This document shows positions 48,446 through 60,585 of a stretch of DNA of 64,000 bases, piece after piece. Position 1 is the first letter of the stretch, and each line of letters starts with the position of its first letter. The notes under the pieces were generated by a model. The model saw only the letters and a list, made by a program, of their open reading frames with translations, was not told where the DNA came from and did no database searches. The DNA comes from Diphasiastrum complanatum (lineage: Eukaryota; Streptophyta; Lycopodiopsida; Lycopodiales; Lycopodiaceae): NCBI GenBank assembly GCA_029204225.1, contig CM055104.1, positions 23,234,285 to 23,298,284 on the forward strand, given 5' to 3'. The position numbers and the translations under genes were made by a program.

Positions 48446-49220
48446 TGTTAAAATTGAAAAAACAATCCATATTGATTTCTTGGCTTGCTACAAATGTTGT
48501 ACCATGCAAGTATGTAGCTCATAAATGCAAAATGCCAAGTTTGGCCTACATAGAACTCGAGCTACATGGTTATGTAATGTCTAGATTGAATAATACAACT
48601 TGCATATAGTTTGTAGACATAGAATTGGCAAAGTCATGCTTGTAGAAACTTGTGGCAATGCACATGCATTAATTGTAAGTGATCCATAGTGACATGCAAG
48701 GCTTGCACAAAGTGAAATGGACACATGCATGATGATTTATACATTTCTAGTTAGAACTAGGACACTTGGAAAAGTTGGTAGAGATTCATGCATGAGATGT
48801 GACAAATGTCACATAAACTCTAGTTTTCACTTTAGATGTCATTAAATGATGGATGGATGTGGTTTTACTTCAAGCTACCTCAAACTCCATAAATATGTGT
48901 AGCTCTCCTCATAATTTTTGATGAAGAACCAAAGCTTTGTATCTATCTCTTGCCATTTTGGATCTACACAAATTTTGCTTGTTATCTCTCTATCTTTCTC
49001 TCTCTAACTCGTGTTGAGACTAAAGCCAATACACTAATTTCTTGTACTTTTGCTCATTAATGATTCATTGCTATCATTCTCTCTTGCTTAGTATGCTAGA
49101 TTGTGGTGAAGCCATAACTTCTGTATTAGATCTTGCTAATCAATCTAGAATCAGATTATTGTGCTAATCATAAAGCTTAATTAGATCTATCATACTTGTG
49201 GATCTTTCCCACACGTGTGA
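48446..49220 (+). repeat. copia 3' LTR
   Basis: It starts TGTTAAAATTG after the polypurine tract. The right end is near CACACGTGTGAATTC, a motif shared with the end of the LTR at 26442, followed by copia integrase. It does not resemble the gamma LTR at 46906. Confidence 0.65.
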
Positions 49221-49239
49221 ATTCTGGAAATTTTGTGAA

Positions 49240-49866
49240 GTCTGGTGTCCCTCACACGACACCACACAATTTATGGTGGGGTAGAAAACCCAACCTGTCT
49301 CAAATCAGAATCTTTGGCTGTGCAACTTATGCACATATTTCTGATAAGCTTCGAAAGAAACTTGATGAGAAAGTTGAACATGGATATCTGGTAGGATATG
49401 ACAACAATTCGTCATACTACAGAGTCTACATACTAGACACGAACATTGTGAAGACAGTCAGGGATGTCAAATTTGATGAGAGTAGAACGATGGCCAATGA
49501 TGATCCTGTCAGCTATGAGGTTTTCAAAAGACAATACTATGATTTGTCACCAGTGACAAAGGAAGCAGAAGATGAACATGAAAATGAAAATTTTCGAGTC
49601 GCTTCGTATTCGAGTGACGATTCAGAAGACGAAAGATTCAAGAGGAAGCCTACTGCTACAGTTTTTGTAAACCAAGATGGTTTCGGACCTAGCAGAGCAG
49701 ACAAAGACAAAGACATTGCAGTTCCAGGAGGATCTCCTAGATGGTCGACAAGACAACGAAGAGCACCAACAAGATATGTGTCAGGCAGCTTAGCTTCCAC
49801 ATCAAAAGAAATCTGTAAATTCAGTGGCGAATCACAGACTTTTGAGGAGGGTTTTTACCCTCTTTA
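49240..49866 (+). pseudogene. copia integrase C-terminal half
   Basis: The plus-strand frame HTTPHNLWWGRKPNLSQIRI, FGCATYAHISDKLRKKLDEK and VKTVRDVKFDESRTMAND matches the integrase end that precedes RT, closely related to the minus-strand element at 31290-32438. The tail is acidic and Ser-rich (YSSDDSEDERFKRKPT) with the Arg-rich RWSTRQRRAPTRYVSG linker. The frame ends in TAA at 49866, within the ESQTFEE block where RT would begin. The integrase core is missing because the previous LTR is inserted upstream. Confidence 0.85.
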
Positions 49867-50110
49867 AGAAAACATTCACCGAGTTGCAGCCACCTTAGGT
49901 TTTGCTCACAAAACCTTCTGTTTGAAGGGCAAACATTTCTTCCTTGTAGATTTGCAGAAACATCAAAAAACACTCAAAACCCTAAAAATATATAGAAAAA
50001 GAACCTTCGTTCGATTCATTGTGCATAGGTGTGATTCAAATCTATATGTTTCTAGGTCGACGAATGTTGATAGTATGGAGTCTGCCTAGTTGTGATCTTT
50101 TCAGCAGTTC
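49867..50110. other. unassigned junction sequence
   Basis: Between plus-strand copia and minus-strand gypsy lie 244 bases of non-coding sequence, including CTCAAAACCCTAAAAATA, possibly an LTR remnant. Confidence 0.4.
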
Positions 50111-51119
50111 TCTATGCCCATAATACAGATGGTAACTTCTGATCCCAATCAGAAGAATGCGTTTCCGTTATTTTACTCAAAATTTTACACAAAATTCCGT
50201 TTGCCCGTTCCGTAAGCCCATTCGCTTTTGGATTATATGGAGTGGTTTGGTGATGCATAATAGAAAAGTATGACAACATGGCCTCGATGGTCTGATTAAG
50301 AAAATGGGTTCTCCTATCGCTAACAGGTTCTAAGGGACATCCATATCGTGTGATAATGTTTTGGAATAAAAACTTTGCTACAATCTTAGCATCGTTCTTA
50401 ACTGTGGCTTCGGCCTCTACCAACTTGGTAGCATAGTCCGTGGCAACGAGAATGTAACGTCGATGAGTTTTACGGGTGATCGGTTTGATAGGCCCTACAA
50501 AATCTATCCCCCACTTCTCAAAAGGTGCTAAGGGAATAATCGGAGTAAGCGGCCAATGCGTCACAAAGCTGGGTTTCCCCATCCTCTGACAAGCATCACA
50601 TTTTTGAATGAATATTTTAACATCTCTATAGACGGTAGGCCACCAATATTTAACATTAAGGATCTTCCTTGCAGTATTTTTAAGAGCATAGTGACCCCCC
50701 GAATCTTCCTCATGTAATGCACTTATTACAGCGGTCGTCTCGGTTGGTTCTAAACATCGGTGGAGACTATCGTCAGCTCCTAATTTATACAATATTCTAT
50801 TTATAATCGTATAAGGTCCTACTTTTGAAAGAAAAACGGTTTTTTGCTGTCTATCAGAACGTTCAAGATAAATTTGGTCTTGTAAACAAAAAAATTCCAT
50901 ATAAATTGATGTTTTCGATTGAATACACATTATATGTTCATCCGGAAATTCATCAAAAATGGGTTCAAACTGATTTTTCGTTTGGAGGCGAGATATATAA
51001 TCAGCATTTTGATGATCCTTGTCTATTCTTAATTCTACTTCATAATTAAACTCATCTAATAACAATACCCATCTAGCTACCCTACCTAAAAGATCAGGTT
51101 TATTCACTAAATATTTCAA
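50111..51119 (-). pseudogene. gypsy RNase H end and integrase, minus strand
   Basis: A 335-residue open frame covers the RNase H tail (MKYLVNKPDLLGRVARWVLL, HQNADYISRL) and integrase. The integrase has its zinc-binding domain (GGHYALKNTARKILN, CDACQRMGKPS), the core DFVGPIKP, and GCPLEPVSDRRTHFL with the second Asp. KANGLTERANGILCK carries the third acid. It ends at LPSVLWA at the junction at 50111, so the integrase C-terminus is missing. It belongs to the same family as 6800-8326, with SDRR in place of SDRG. This is the longest unbroken gypsy frame in the window. Confidence 0.9.
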
Positions 51120-52340
51120 TGCATAGTGATCTACGTGAAAAACGAAAGAGTATCCTAAAAGATAATGTCTAAATTCTTTACTGAATAAATCACTCCTAGT
51201 GCTTTCTGCTCTGTAGCGGAATAGGTCTTTTCTGATGCAGCGAGTTGCCTACCCGCATAATAAATTGGGTAATCTATTTTTTGGTCATATTTTTGACTAA
51301 GCACTACACCTATTGCAAATGATAGTGTGTCTACATATACATGGAACTTTTTAGCCCAATTTGGAGGTCTAACTCTAGTGGCTTCTGCTAATGACTATTT
51401 CAATTTATCAAAAGCTTGCTAATGGTCCTGTGACCAATGGTACTCAACAAACTTTTTTTTAATAAACTTGTTAAAGGAGCTACTACTATGGCATAATCTT
51501 TAATTATCCTACGATAATATCCTATGTGTCCTAGAAAACCTCTAAGCTCTCGTAGATTAGTTCATTGTAATAATTCTAAAATCATTTTTACTTTTTTGAT
51601 GTCGGCTTGTATAGCGTCCTTCAAAATTTTATGTCCTAACAAGATGTCTTCCCTCATCCCGAAATAACACTTGGCTGGATTTAACTTAAGAGATGTCTCT
51701 TGACATCTTCTCGATGTCTTCTCTAATGCGTCTAAATGGCCTTTAGTTGATGAATAGACACAAAAGTCTTCCATGAAAATTTCGAAAAACTTCCTTATTT
51801 TTTTTTGAAAAATGTTTGTCATCATACGTTGGAATGTGGCAGGTGCATTACAAAGACCAAAGGGCATTTGCGTATACGCGTACGTCCCCCAATCAGTGCT
51901 AAAAGTGGTCTTAGATCTATCTTCCTCTTTGATAAAAACTTGGTTATAACCTGAGAATCTATCTAAAAAGTTATAACATTCATGACCAACTACCTGGTCA
52001 AGAATAGTACCTGTATACGACAGAGGATGATAATCCTTTGTTGTAGCAGCATAAAGTTTTCTAAAATCTTGGCAAACTCTAATCTTGCTCATCTTCTTCT
52101 TAGGTACTATAACTATTGTTGACACCTACTCACTGCTTAGAACATGAAATATAATACTCCCTCTAAGACATCTATCTAATTCGTCTTTAACTAACAAGAA
52201 ATACTTTGGATTAAATCTATATTGGTGTTGCCTAACAAGTATTGTTCCCTGAATAAGATGTATTCTATGCTCGACCCATTTAACTGGTATTCTTGTTAAA
52301 TCGTCCATCGACCAAGCAAATACGTTTTGGTATTTCTGAC
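51120..52340 (-). pseudogene. gypsy reverse transcriptase and RNase H start
   Basis: RT frame 52125-51562 on the minus strand: TIVIVPKKKMSKIRVCQDFR, YNFLDRFSGYNQVFIKEEDR, TYAYTQMPFGLCNAPATFQR. The catalytic box is FMEDFCVYS, with Glu (codon 51769-51771) where the first Asp of the Asp pair is expected. The start of RT is at 52308-52126 (MDDLTRIPVKWVEHRIHLI), separated by a stop. Between 51562 and 51120 the RT thumb and RNase H are degraded over several frames. RT style and the related integrase fit an Athila/Tat-type gypsy. Confidence 0.85.
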
Positions 52341-52344
52341 ACTT

Positions 52345-52549
52345 GACCTGGCTACACTCTCCAAAGCTAAGAAGATGTGGGATGCAATACTCACCAAATT
52401 TCAGACGAAATCAAGAAGTCAAATCATGATGCTGGAAGATCAGTTGACGAATTTGCAGTGGGATGGAAAAGGCCTCACTTCTTTCATAAGAAAGATGCAG
52501 GATCTGTTTCTATCACTACATAGCTCACGTACATGTTGAGAGCCTAACC
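52345..52549 (+). pseudogene. copia gag middle fragment
   Basis: The plus-strand frame LATLSKAKKMWDAILTKFQT, IMMLEDQLTNLQWDGKGL and TSFIRKMQDLFLSLHSS is a copia gag (UBN2) segment that begins sharply at the gypsy junction. A shift near 52540 leads to the following frame. Confidence 0.8.
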
Positions 52550-53356
52550 TTGATCATTCCAGACGACAAGAACCTGCTCGCGAAAGATCCTACCATGAAC
52601 CTCGAAAAGGCGATTATCGAGATTCGAGAGGAAGTCGAGGCCAGAGAACATCTTGATCACAAAGATGGTTCTAACCAGGCCCTCTACGGCAACAAAGAAA
52701 AATCAAACAAGCAATTTAAGCCTAAGAGGGAGTCGAATCAGGATCATGACCAACAGGCAGAGGGGACCAGCAAGAACAACTGGAAGACCAAAGGGAGGTC
52801 GAAACAACAAGGTGCAGACAAGAAGACTTGTGTGAGATGCAGAAGAGACGGGCATACAGTAGATACATGCTGGCTCAATCCCAAGATTGAGTGTATCCAT
52901 TGCCATGAGAAGGGTCATGTAGCCATGGATTGCCGCCAGAACCCAAGAAACAAGTCAGCACAGAACAAACAGGAGAACAACAATAGTTCATCCTATGTCG
53001 AGGAGCCCAAGAGCTTGAAAATGGGCAAAAAAAGAACGAACAGAAAACAAATTGAAAGGGACTATGAGGGAGGTAAGTTATGTAGATACACCCAGAAGAT
53101 CCTAGAGGACTTTGGGATGCTGAACTACAAAGGAGCGAACACTCCAATGCTCGCAGGGACGGTGCTGACGAATGATGTAGACATAGACAACACACATCCT
53201 AATATCGCTTATGCAGTATTCAGGATGAGCCAATTCTGCACGAATCCAGGCTCGACACATTGGAAGATTGCAAAACAAATTTTGCAATTTCTTCAATTAA
53301 CGAGGGATTATGGCTTGTGTTATTGTCATGGTGCAGGTTTCAGGATACTTTCCTAA
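52550..53356 (+). pseudogene. copia gag with two zinc knuckles fused in frame to RT C-terminus
   Basis: One open frame of 268 residues. It starts with gag (IPDDKNLLAKDPTMNLEKAI), passes a Lys/Gln-rich linker and has two CCHC zinc knuckles near residues 95-130, CVRCRRDGHTVDTC and CIHCHEKGHVAMDC. A basic linker (KMGKKRTNRKQIERDYEGG) leads directly to the copia RT C-terminal region: YTQKILEDFGMLNYKGANTP, YAVFRMSQFCTNPGSTHWK, AKQILQFLQLTRDYGLCY. Protease, integrase and the RT palm are absent, yet the frame is preserved. Knuckles bind RNA; the RT tail normally leads to RNase H, which follows in another frame. Confidence 0.8.
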
Positions 53357-53910
53357 AGCGACGCTAGCTAGGCATCTCTCAAGGACGACTATAAAAGTAT
53401 CTCAGGAGGATGCACATTGCATCAGGAGTAGCAGTTCTTTGGGTCAGCAAGAAGCAGATCGTTGTAGCCCAATCATCCTGCAAAGCAGAATATGTTGCAG
53501 CAGCAAAGATGGCCAACGAGATAATCTGGCTAAGACAGTTTCTGGACGAATTGGGCGAAACAAGGAACGAGCCCCTGGTCTTGCAGATGGAGAACACCTC
53601 TGCAATACACCTGACGAAAGACCTCGTGTTCCATTCGAAACCGAAACACATTACGATCAAATACCACTTGATCAGGGATCTAATTGAAAAGAAGATGCTG
53701 CAGACCACCTTCATCGGAATGAAAGACATGGTTGCTGACATCTTCACTAAAGCCCTGGACAGAGGACTCTTTGAGAGACAAAGGAGCAATCTCGGGATCG
53801 TAAAGCTATCATGCTTTGAGAGGGATCTGAAGAAACGAAATGTTTCTAACTACAAAGCCTTGCTAGCTTTCAGCCCTCAACCAGACGAAGATGTTCGTGA
53901 ACATTTTTAG
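53357..53910 (+). pseudogene. copia RNase H
   Basis: The frame from 53410 encodes RNase H: SKKQIVVAQSSCKAEYVAAA, NEIIWLRQFLDELGETRNEP, HSKPKHITIKYHLIRDLI, DMVADIFTKALDRGLF, then a C-terminal tail rich in basic and polar residues. The first catalytic section (the SDADYA region) is scrambled by frameshifts between 53340 and 53410. It ends at 53908. No LTR is recognised afterwards. Confidence 0.85.
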
Positions 53911-54378
53911 CAGTTTTACATCATGTTCCATGTTTGACGACCAGATGGTCGAACACTGTATTCAGACCATTTTCCATATTATATTCAGTGTCGGACATAT
54001 TCTATTCACTGCACAATCTGTATTTGTCAACTTGTAATTGTGATGTTCTACTTGCAGTTTTATTTCAAATGGTGTGTGCGTGTTTTCAATTAGTTTTCAC
54101 TACAAAGATTGAGAGCATATGCAGAACACAGAAATACAACCCCCCTGATAGCATTTCATAAACACATACATCAGATTGCAATACACAAGGCACACATTGC
54201 ACAAACACCGTACATTAATTCATCAGATGTATTAAAATAACAATACGTATTCCCGCCACATACGGTTGGGGCTATTTTTTACACTATTCTAGACACTAAA
54301 TGCTGCCTCATCTACTAATGAACATTACATAACAACAGTCAGCCACATACGGCTAGACCCCATCTATGCTAAACATTC
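53911..54378. other. non-coding, possible 3' region of the copia
   Basis: No gene and no clear LTR ends. The direct position after RNase H makes it the place for a 3' LTR. Confidence 0.4.
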
Positions 54379-54718
54379 CTATGGATCTTCCACTGACTCC
54401 TCGCCCTCGTCAAGAGCATTGTTATGTCGCTCTCGCGCTGCCTCCTGGTTACCCCGAGCTGCCTTTTCCCTGACCATGATGAGCTGCCATCGTGTGAAGT
54501 TCATTCCGATCTGCTCATCCAAATCCAGCTCGACAGCGGGAGCAGGGGCCACAGCGGGGGCGGAGATCTGCAACTCTGGGTGTCTATCTCGAGTTTGTCA
54601 CAGCATCTCTGCAATGTCTACCTCTTGCTTTCGATGCCTTTCGTTGTGCCTTCGGACATCTTCCTCGAGCTTCCTCCTGGCTTCGCCATCAGGCCTTGGT
54701 GGTATGCGCTCTGCCATC
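54379..54718 (-). pseudogene. small GC-rich reading frame, unidentified
   Basis: The minus strand holds a frame of about 113 codons from an ATG at 54718 to TAA-type end signals at 54379. It begins MADRIPPRPDGEARRKLEED and continues with HNERHRKQEVDIAEML. One TGA near 54600, where a CGA Arg codon would fit, is followed by QTRDRHPELQISAPAVAPAP, ELDLDEQIGMNFTRWQLIMV and REKAARGNQEAARERHNNAL. It is strongly charged, likely helical or coiled coil at both ends with an Ala/Pro hinge. Its GC content stands out from the AT-rich surroundings. I do not recognise the family. Confidence 0.4.
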
Positions 54719-54719
54719 T

Positions 54720-54820
54720 GACGACACCTTGTTTCTCGAACTGGCTCTCACTGGCTCTCACAATAACTCTCATAATGCCTCTCACAGCCTCTCACTGGCT
54801 CTCACAACCTTGCGAGTGCC
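54720..54820 (+). repeat. CTCACTGGCT-type short tandem repeat
   Basis: Degenerate copies of GGCTCTCACTGGCTCTCACA run for about 80 bases, directly upstream of the minus-strand reading frame's start. Confidence 0.7.
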
Positions 54821-54846
54821 TATTTAACCCCACAACCTGTTTCCCC

Positions 54847-55210
54847 ATGTGCAGTTGTTGATGATCCCTCCATGTGCCCTTGTACTTGTCCCCATTAATT
54901 GTGATGTGCTAATGTACCTGTTCCATGTACCTGTACCACATGCTGCACTCCGATTGGGTCCGTGGTCTACTCCCCCACAGTGCCCATGTGATGGTGTACC
55001 GGTCCGGATGTGTCCCATGTGCCTCTGTACCTGCCCCCATGTGATGCTCGCCCCCTGTGTTGGTCTCCCATTGGCCCCATGGTCTGTTCACCCACAGTGC
55101 CCATGTGCTTCTATACTTGCCCCCCATGTGATGCTACTCCCCTGTGTTGGTCTCCCATTGGCCCCTCGGTCTGGTCACCCGCAATGCACATGTGCCACTA
55201 CACCAGTCCC
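54847..55210 (+). repeat. minisatellite, 86-base unit
   Basis: Two good units begin CCCATGTGCCTCTGTA (55014) and CCCATGTGCTTCTATA (55100), 86 bases apart, and share CTGTGTTGGTCTCCCATTGG. A more diverged unit lies between 54847 and 55013, and a partial unit follows 55186. The Cys/Pro-rich open frames across it are repeat translation. Confidence 0.75.
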
Positions 55211-55389
55211 TTGCATCGTGTACTGTACCCTCTTTTTTTACACCCAGACAGAACCCTCTTTTTTACTTTTTTGTCCTTTTTTGGTAGTTAATATGCAAGA
55301 AAAAATTATTAAAATTTTTTTTAAAAATATTAAAAATGGTACCACCTTGGTACCGAGGGTCTGAGGGTGGTACCATACCAGCGATACCA

Positions 55390-55580
55390 CGGGGTACTAT
55401 GATATATATATATATATAGAGTATGCATATATAAAAACAAAAGTATATATAAAAATAAAAGGATGTATATATATATATATCTATATAAGATACAATTATA
55501 TATATGTATATATATATATATATATAGATAATACCTGATGAAAGGATGTATATATATATATATATATAATACCTTATGAA
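55390..55580 (+). repeat. AT-rich dinucleotide tracts
   Basis: Interrupted ATATAT tracts with repeated AAGGATGTATATAT motifs; no gene. Confidence 0.9.
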
Positions 55581-55588
55581 ACGTGGTC

Positions 55589-55620
55589 TCAGAACCTCCC
55601 GCCGCGGCGGGAGGTTCTGA
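55589..55620. repeat. perfect 32-base GC-rich palindrome
   Basis: The core CCTCCCGCCGCGGCGGGAGG is flanked by TCAGAA and TTCTGA, so all 32 bases read the same on both strands. It sits inside AT tracts. The core recurs at 55894-55913, 55993-56012, 56248-56267 and 56333-56352 with 0 to 4 changes. Confidence 0.9.
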
Positions 55621-55711
55621 AAAGTTTTTTTTATTACATATGTATATATAAAAACAAAAGGATATATATAAGATACAATTATATATATGTGGTATATACA
55701 AATATATCACT

Positions 55712-56400
<689 letters not shown>

Positions 56401-56662
56401 ACGGTTTCTCAATCATATTAACTATTAAGATGGGGAGGGGGTTTATCTATCTTTGTGGATAGATGTTCATTTGCTTATGGGACTTATGAACTGCCACGTG
56501 TCAACAACGTGTTGAACTCATAAAAAAGCAAATGTAATTGATTTTGGCTTTTTTGGCTTGTTGTGATTGTGGCTAAAGAGCCACAATTCTTGGAAATGGA
56601 CGATTTCAGAAGCCACTGTAAAGTGAATATCAGTAACAAATGAAAGAACCATTCAAAATGCC

Positions 56663-58921
56663 ATGGCAGATGATGGAGTCCCATTTTACTCACCGAATAA
56701 ATCGATGATATGGTGTGTATCGAAACTTTCTTTACATGCTATGAATGCTAGGCACGTATCGTTCGACGAGACAATGAATGAGTATAATTCAGATGTTCTC
56801 ACCGGTGTGGATGATATCAATGCTAATGATGTGACTGATAGCAATGCTACAAGACCAGCTCTGTACAACTCTAATGTTTTGACAGGAGGACGATGTAATT
56901 GGTTATGATCTGACACGATTAACATACAACTCAAACATCCTAACTAGGATAGACGATGTGGTTGACAATAATGTATCTCAAGCAAATGCTATCACCAACA
57001 GTCACGGTCATAGACTTTCTCAAATGGCAAGACAATCCAAGAAGACAATAGGTGCATCCTCTGCAGCATTACTTTCTACTGCTTCCAGACAACATGATTC
57101 AGATTTTTCTATGTTTGATTTTGATGAAGACAATGTCTAAAGGTGATGTCCTCAATTCCATCAACAAAGAGCTTCAAACATGTCCACAATCTCCATAAAT
57201 GCATTGTATCGGTTGTGGAGACATGAGTTTCAATATGTCAAGACTCCAACAAAACAAAGAATGTCCAAATGCAAGATTTGTGATGAGCTAAAAAATGCGA
57301 TCGAAGCTTCTACTGATATTAAGGTGTGAGATCACCATATTGCAACGAGGAATCAACACTTATTGCATGTTTTTGACTCGAGAAAGCTATACACATATTG
57401 GAAAGAAGAATCAAGATCACATCCAGAGCAATCGTTGTGCCTTAGTATTGATGGCATGGATCAAAATACAACAACATTTTCCCATTTCAAAAGGACTCTT
57501 CCAAGATTGGAGGGTAACCGTTTTTTGAAAATGCATGTTTGTGGAGTGCTAATTCACGGATTCGAATTGCTTCTTGATGTGTGGATAGACACCCTGCATC
57601 TGCATGACAACAATCAGGTCGTCACATCCATTATGCGAGCAATACGAAAGGTGCAACTTGCACACGACAATCTCCCTCCCATCTTACGTGTTCAAGCTGA
57701 CAACTGTTGGAGGGAAAATAAAAATAGGTTCATCTTTGGTCTTTGTTCTATATAGGCTTGTAGCACATAACATATTTCAGATTGTTGAAATGGGATTTTT
57801 GATGGTCGGACACATGCATGAAGACATCGACCAAGTTTTTAGTGTAATCTCTAGGGCATTGAAATGTAAATCCGTTCTTACTATGCCTGATATGTTAGGA
57901 CGAATTGGCCAGAAGATAGGTGGTGGTCGTACTGAAAGTACTGAAGTAGAGTTGTCAGAACGAATGGTGGATTGGAAAGGATTCATAGAGCCATTTATTG
58001 TTTGTGGGAATCGATGTCTAGAAGGACACAACAATCCTCACTACTTTCATTTTCAAATGTTGAATGATGAACCAACCATGCAGTGGAAGTATTATTGCAC
58101 TGATGGAGATGATACATGGAGTGAACCTTTCAGATTGTTGCACTCTTTGCCTTCAAAAGATAAGCGATCTTTTTGGTACCCACAAATGAACTGGACAATG
58201 ATGAGTTTACGGACAATATATGCACGTGAAGTATCTAGAATACAAAGACCAAAATTTCTAATCTGTGGATGAAACCACAAAACTTCTTGAGTACCTCACA
58301 AAACAAAAGAATTTGCCACTATCAATATACAACCAAACAACTTTTTGGCCACAATCTTTTACGATTGCTTTTCAACCTTCAGGATGCATGCCTTCTAATG
58401 TGAACACTGAAGTCAAAATGGATACAATAGAGCTCTTACCTTGTCGTTATTGTGGACGGAAAGGAGATGCACCATTATCATAATTCATACCCAGTAGAGA
58501 GGTTGCAATGAACAAATTTGTTGCAATATGACCTCCAGATGAAGATATTGCAGTGGGAGCCTCATTTTGGATGGCAAAGGTTGTCGGAGTAGGGACCGAT
58601 GCTGATGGTATGGTCACTTCACTCAAAGCATTACGGTACGAACCTAAATCCACTCATAGACGTGGAAACAGTCCAATTGACAACAAAGAATTATACAAAG
58701 ACTGTCTTTCAAAAGATTGGGTTCCAAACAATGACGGTGTAGAAGATGTAGATATTGATGCTATGATTTATGCATGGAAAACCAAGGCAAAAAAAATGGT
58801 AAAGAAACATGGATATGATGCCGAAATATCAATATCTATTCCAGAAATCTCTCGAGCACACATCAAGGAGTATCTGTACAAACTGGTTGATGCATGTGTA
58901 GCTGATGTTGATATGTACTAG
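56663..58921 (+). pseudogene. DUF7869-like protein gene, broken
   Basis: A chain of plus-strand frames forms one decayed protein. N-terminus 56663-57140: ADDGVPFYSPNKSMIW, then three copies of a YNSNVLTG-x-DDV motif (near 56787, 56865 and 56927) and a Ser-rich tail. After about 57180 comes RLWRHEFQYVKTP, then CKICDELKNAIEAS (a Cys pair). 57363-57755 has LCLSIDGMDQNTTTFSHFKR, MHVCGVLIHGFELLLDVW and RVQADNCWRENKNRF. 57774-58272 has GFLMVGHMHEDIDQVFSVIS. These last two, D-N-x-x-R-E-N-K-N and V-G-H-x-H-E-D-I-D, are typical of DUF7869 proteins, which I believe to be element-related RNase H-like proteins (inference). 58265-58921 carries a YCGRKG Cys pair and a charged C-terminus (GVEDVDIDAMIYAWKTKAKK). 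Frameshifts lie at about 56890, 57750 and 58270, with TGA at 57327 (Arg codon plausible) and 58528. Confidence 0.7.
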
Positions 58922-58983
58922 GTTGAAGTTGTAAAATTTTTTATGGTTGCAGTTCTATCCTGACAATTTTGTAAAAATCTGAT

Positions 58984-59174
58984 TTTTTGTATGCTAGGGT
59001 GTGGGCATGTCATCCCAAGTTAATTCTATTCCATGGCATGTGTATTGTAAGACCATGAGGAAGTTGTAATGTGGAAAGTTTTTGTATGCTAGGGTGTGGG
59101 CAATGTCATCCCAAGTTAATTCTATTCCATGGCATGTGTATTGTAAGACCATGAGGAAGTTGTAATGTGGAAAG
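58984..59174 (+). repeat. 95-base tandem duplication
   Basis: TTTTTGTATGCTAGGGTGTG starts at 58984 and again at 59079. The two units differ by one inserted base, so the duplication is recent. It lies in the 3' flank of the DUF7869-like gene. Confidence 0.92.
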
Positions 59175-60071
<897 letters not shown>

Positions 60072-60076
60072 TTAAA

Positions 60077-60585
60077 AAAAGTCCAATTGTTTTGCCAAAG
60101 TCCAAAATTCATTGATACTGTGTTAGTGGATGTTGATATTCGCAACCACGAGGTGAATGTCACGCCAGTTCCGATGAAAGACAACAAGGACGAATCCACC
60201 AATATAACAAAAAAGAGCAAAAAGAAGGTGTTGGATTCCTTGAAGTCAATCAAGATGGACTCAGATACAGCGTCATCCTCTACTCTGATGACAGAGAACC
60301 AAAAGATGACCAGTCGGGCCAAGATCAATATGCTGAAAGGAGGAATCTTGATGAGCACCAGTTCACGAGATGCCTGAAACTTTCAAGAATTATACCTTAT
60401 TGGATGACGTGGTAATTATGATGTCGCAAGCCCAGCGAGAACTTGATCAAAATCAGGCACCAGCGGAAGAAGTCTTCGAGGGACCTGCGCGAACACAGCC
60501 AATGAACCTTGTTGAGCCGGGTGAAGAAGAAAAGATAGTGCATGTCGGTAAACAGTTAACGCCCACACAAGTCAAGAGACTATGA
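60077..60585 (+). pseudogene. gypsy pol start, upstream of RT
   Basis: The frame just after the microsatellite, VDIRNHEVNVTPVPMKDNKD, leads to 60370-60585, AEEVFEGPARTQPMNLVEPG, which ends with EEEKIVHVGKQLTPTQVKRL. This is the linker preceding RT in Athila/Tat-like gypsy pol (the 'iG..l' and 'l...l..y.dvFaW' block). No protease or gag is seen, and the microsatellite marks the left limit. Confidence 0.6.

Noticed and set aside
54847-55210. CRISPR-like repeat-spacer array
   Set aside because: The repeats are contiguous 86-base units without unique spacers, in a plant nuclear context.
54849-55364. Cys/Pro-rich open frame that looks like a secreted peptide
   Set aside because: Produced by the 86-base minisatellite, with open frames in more than one reading direction.
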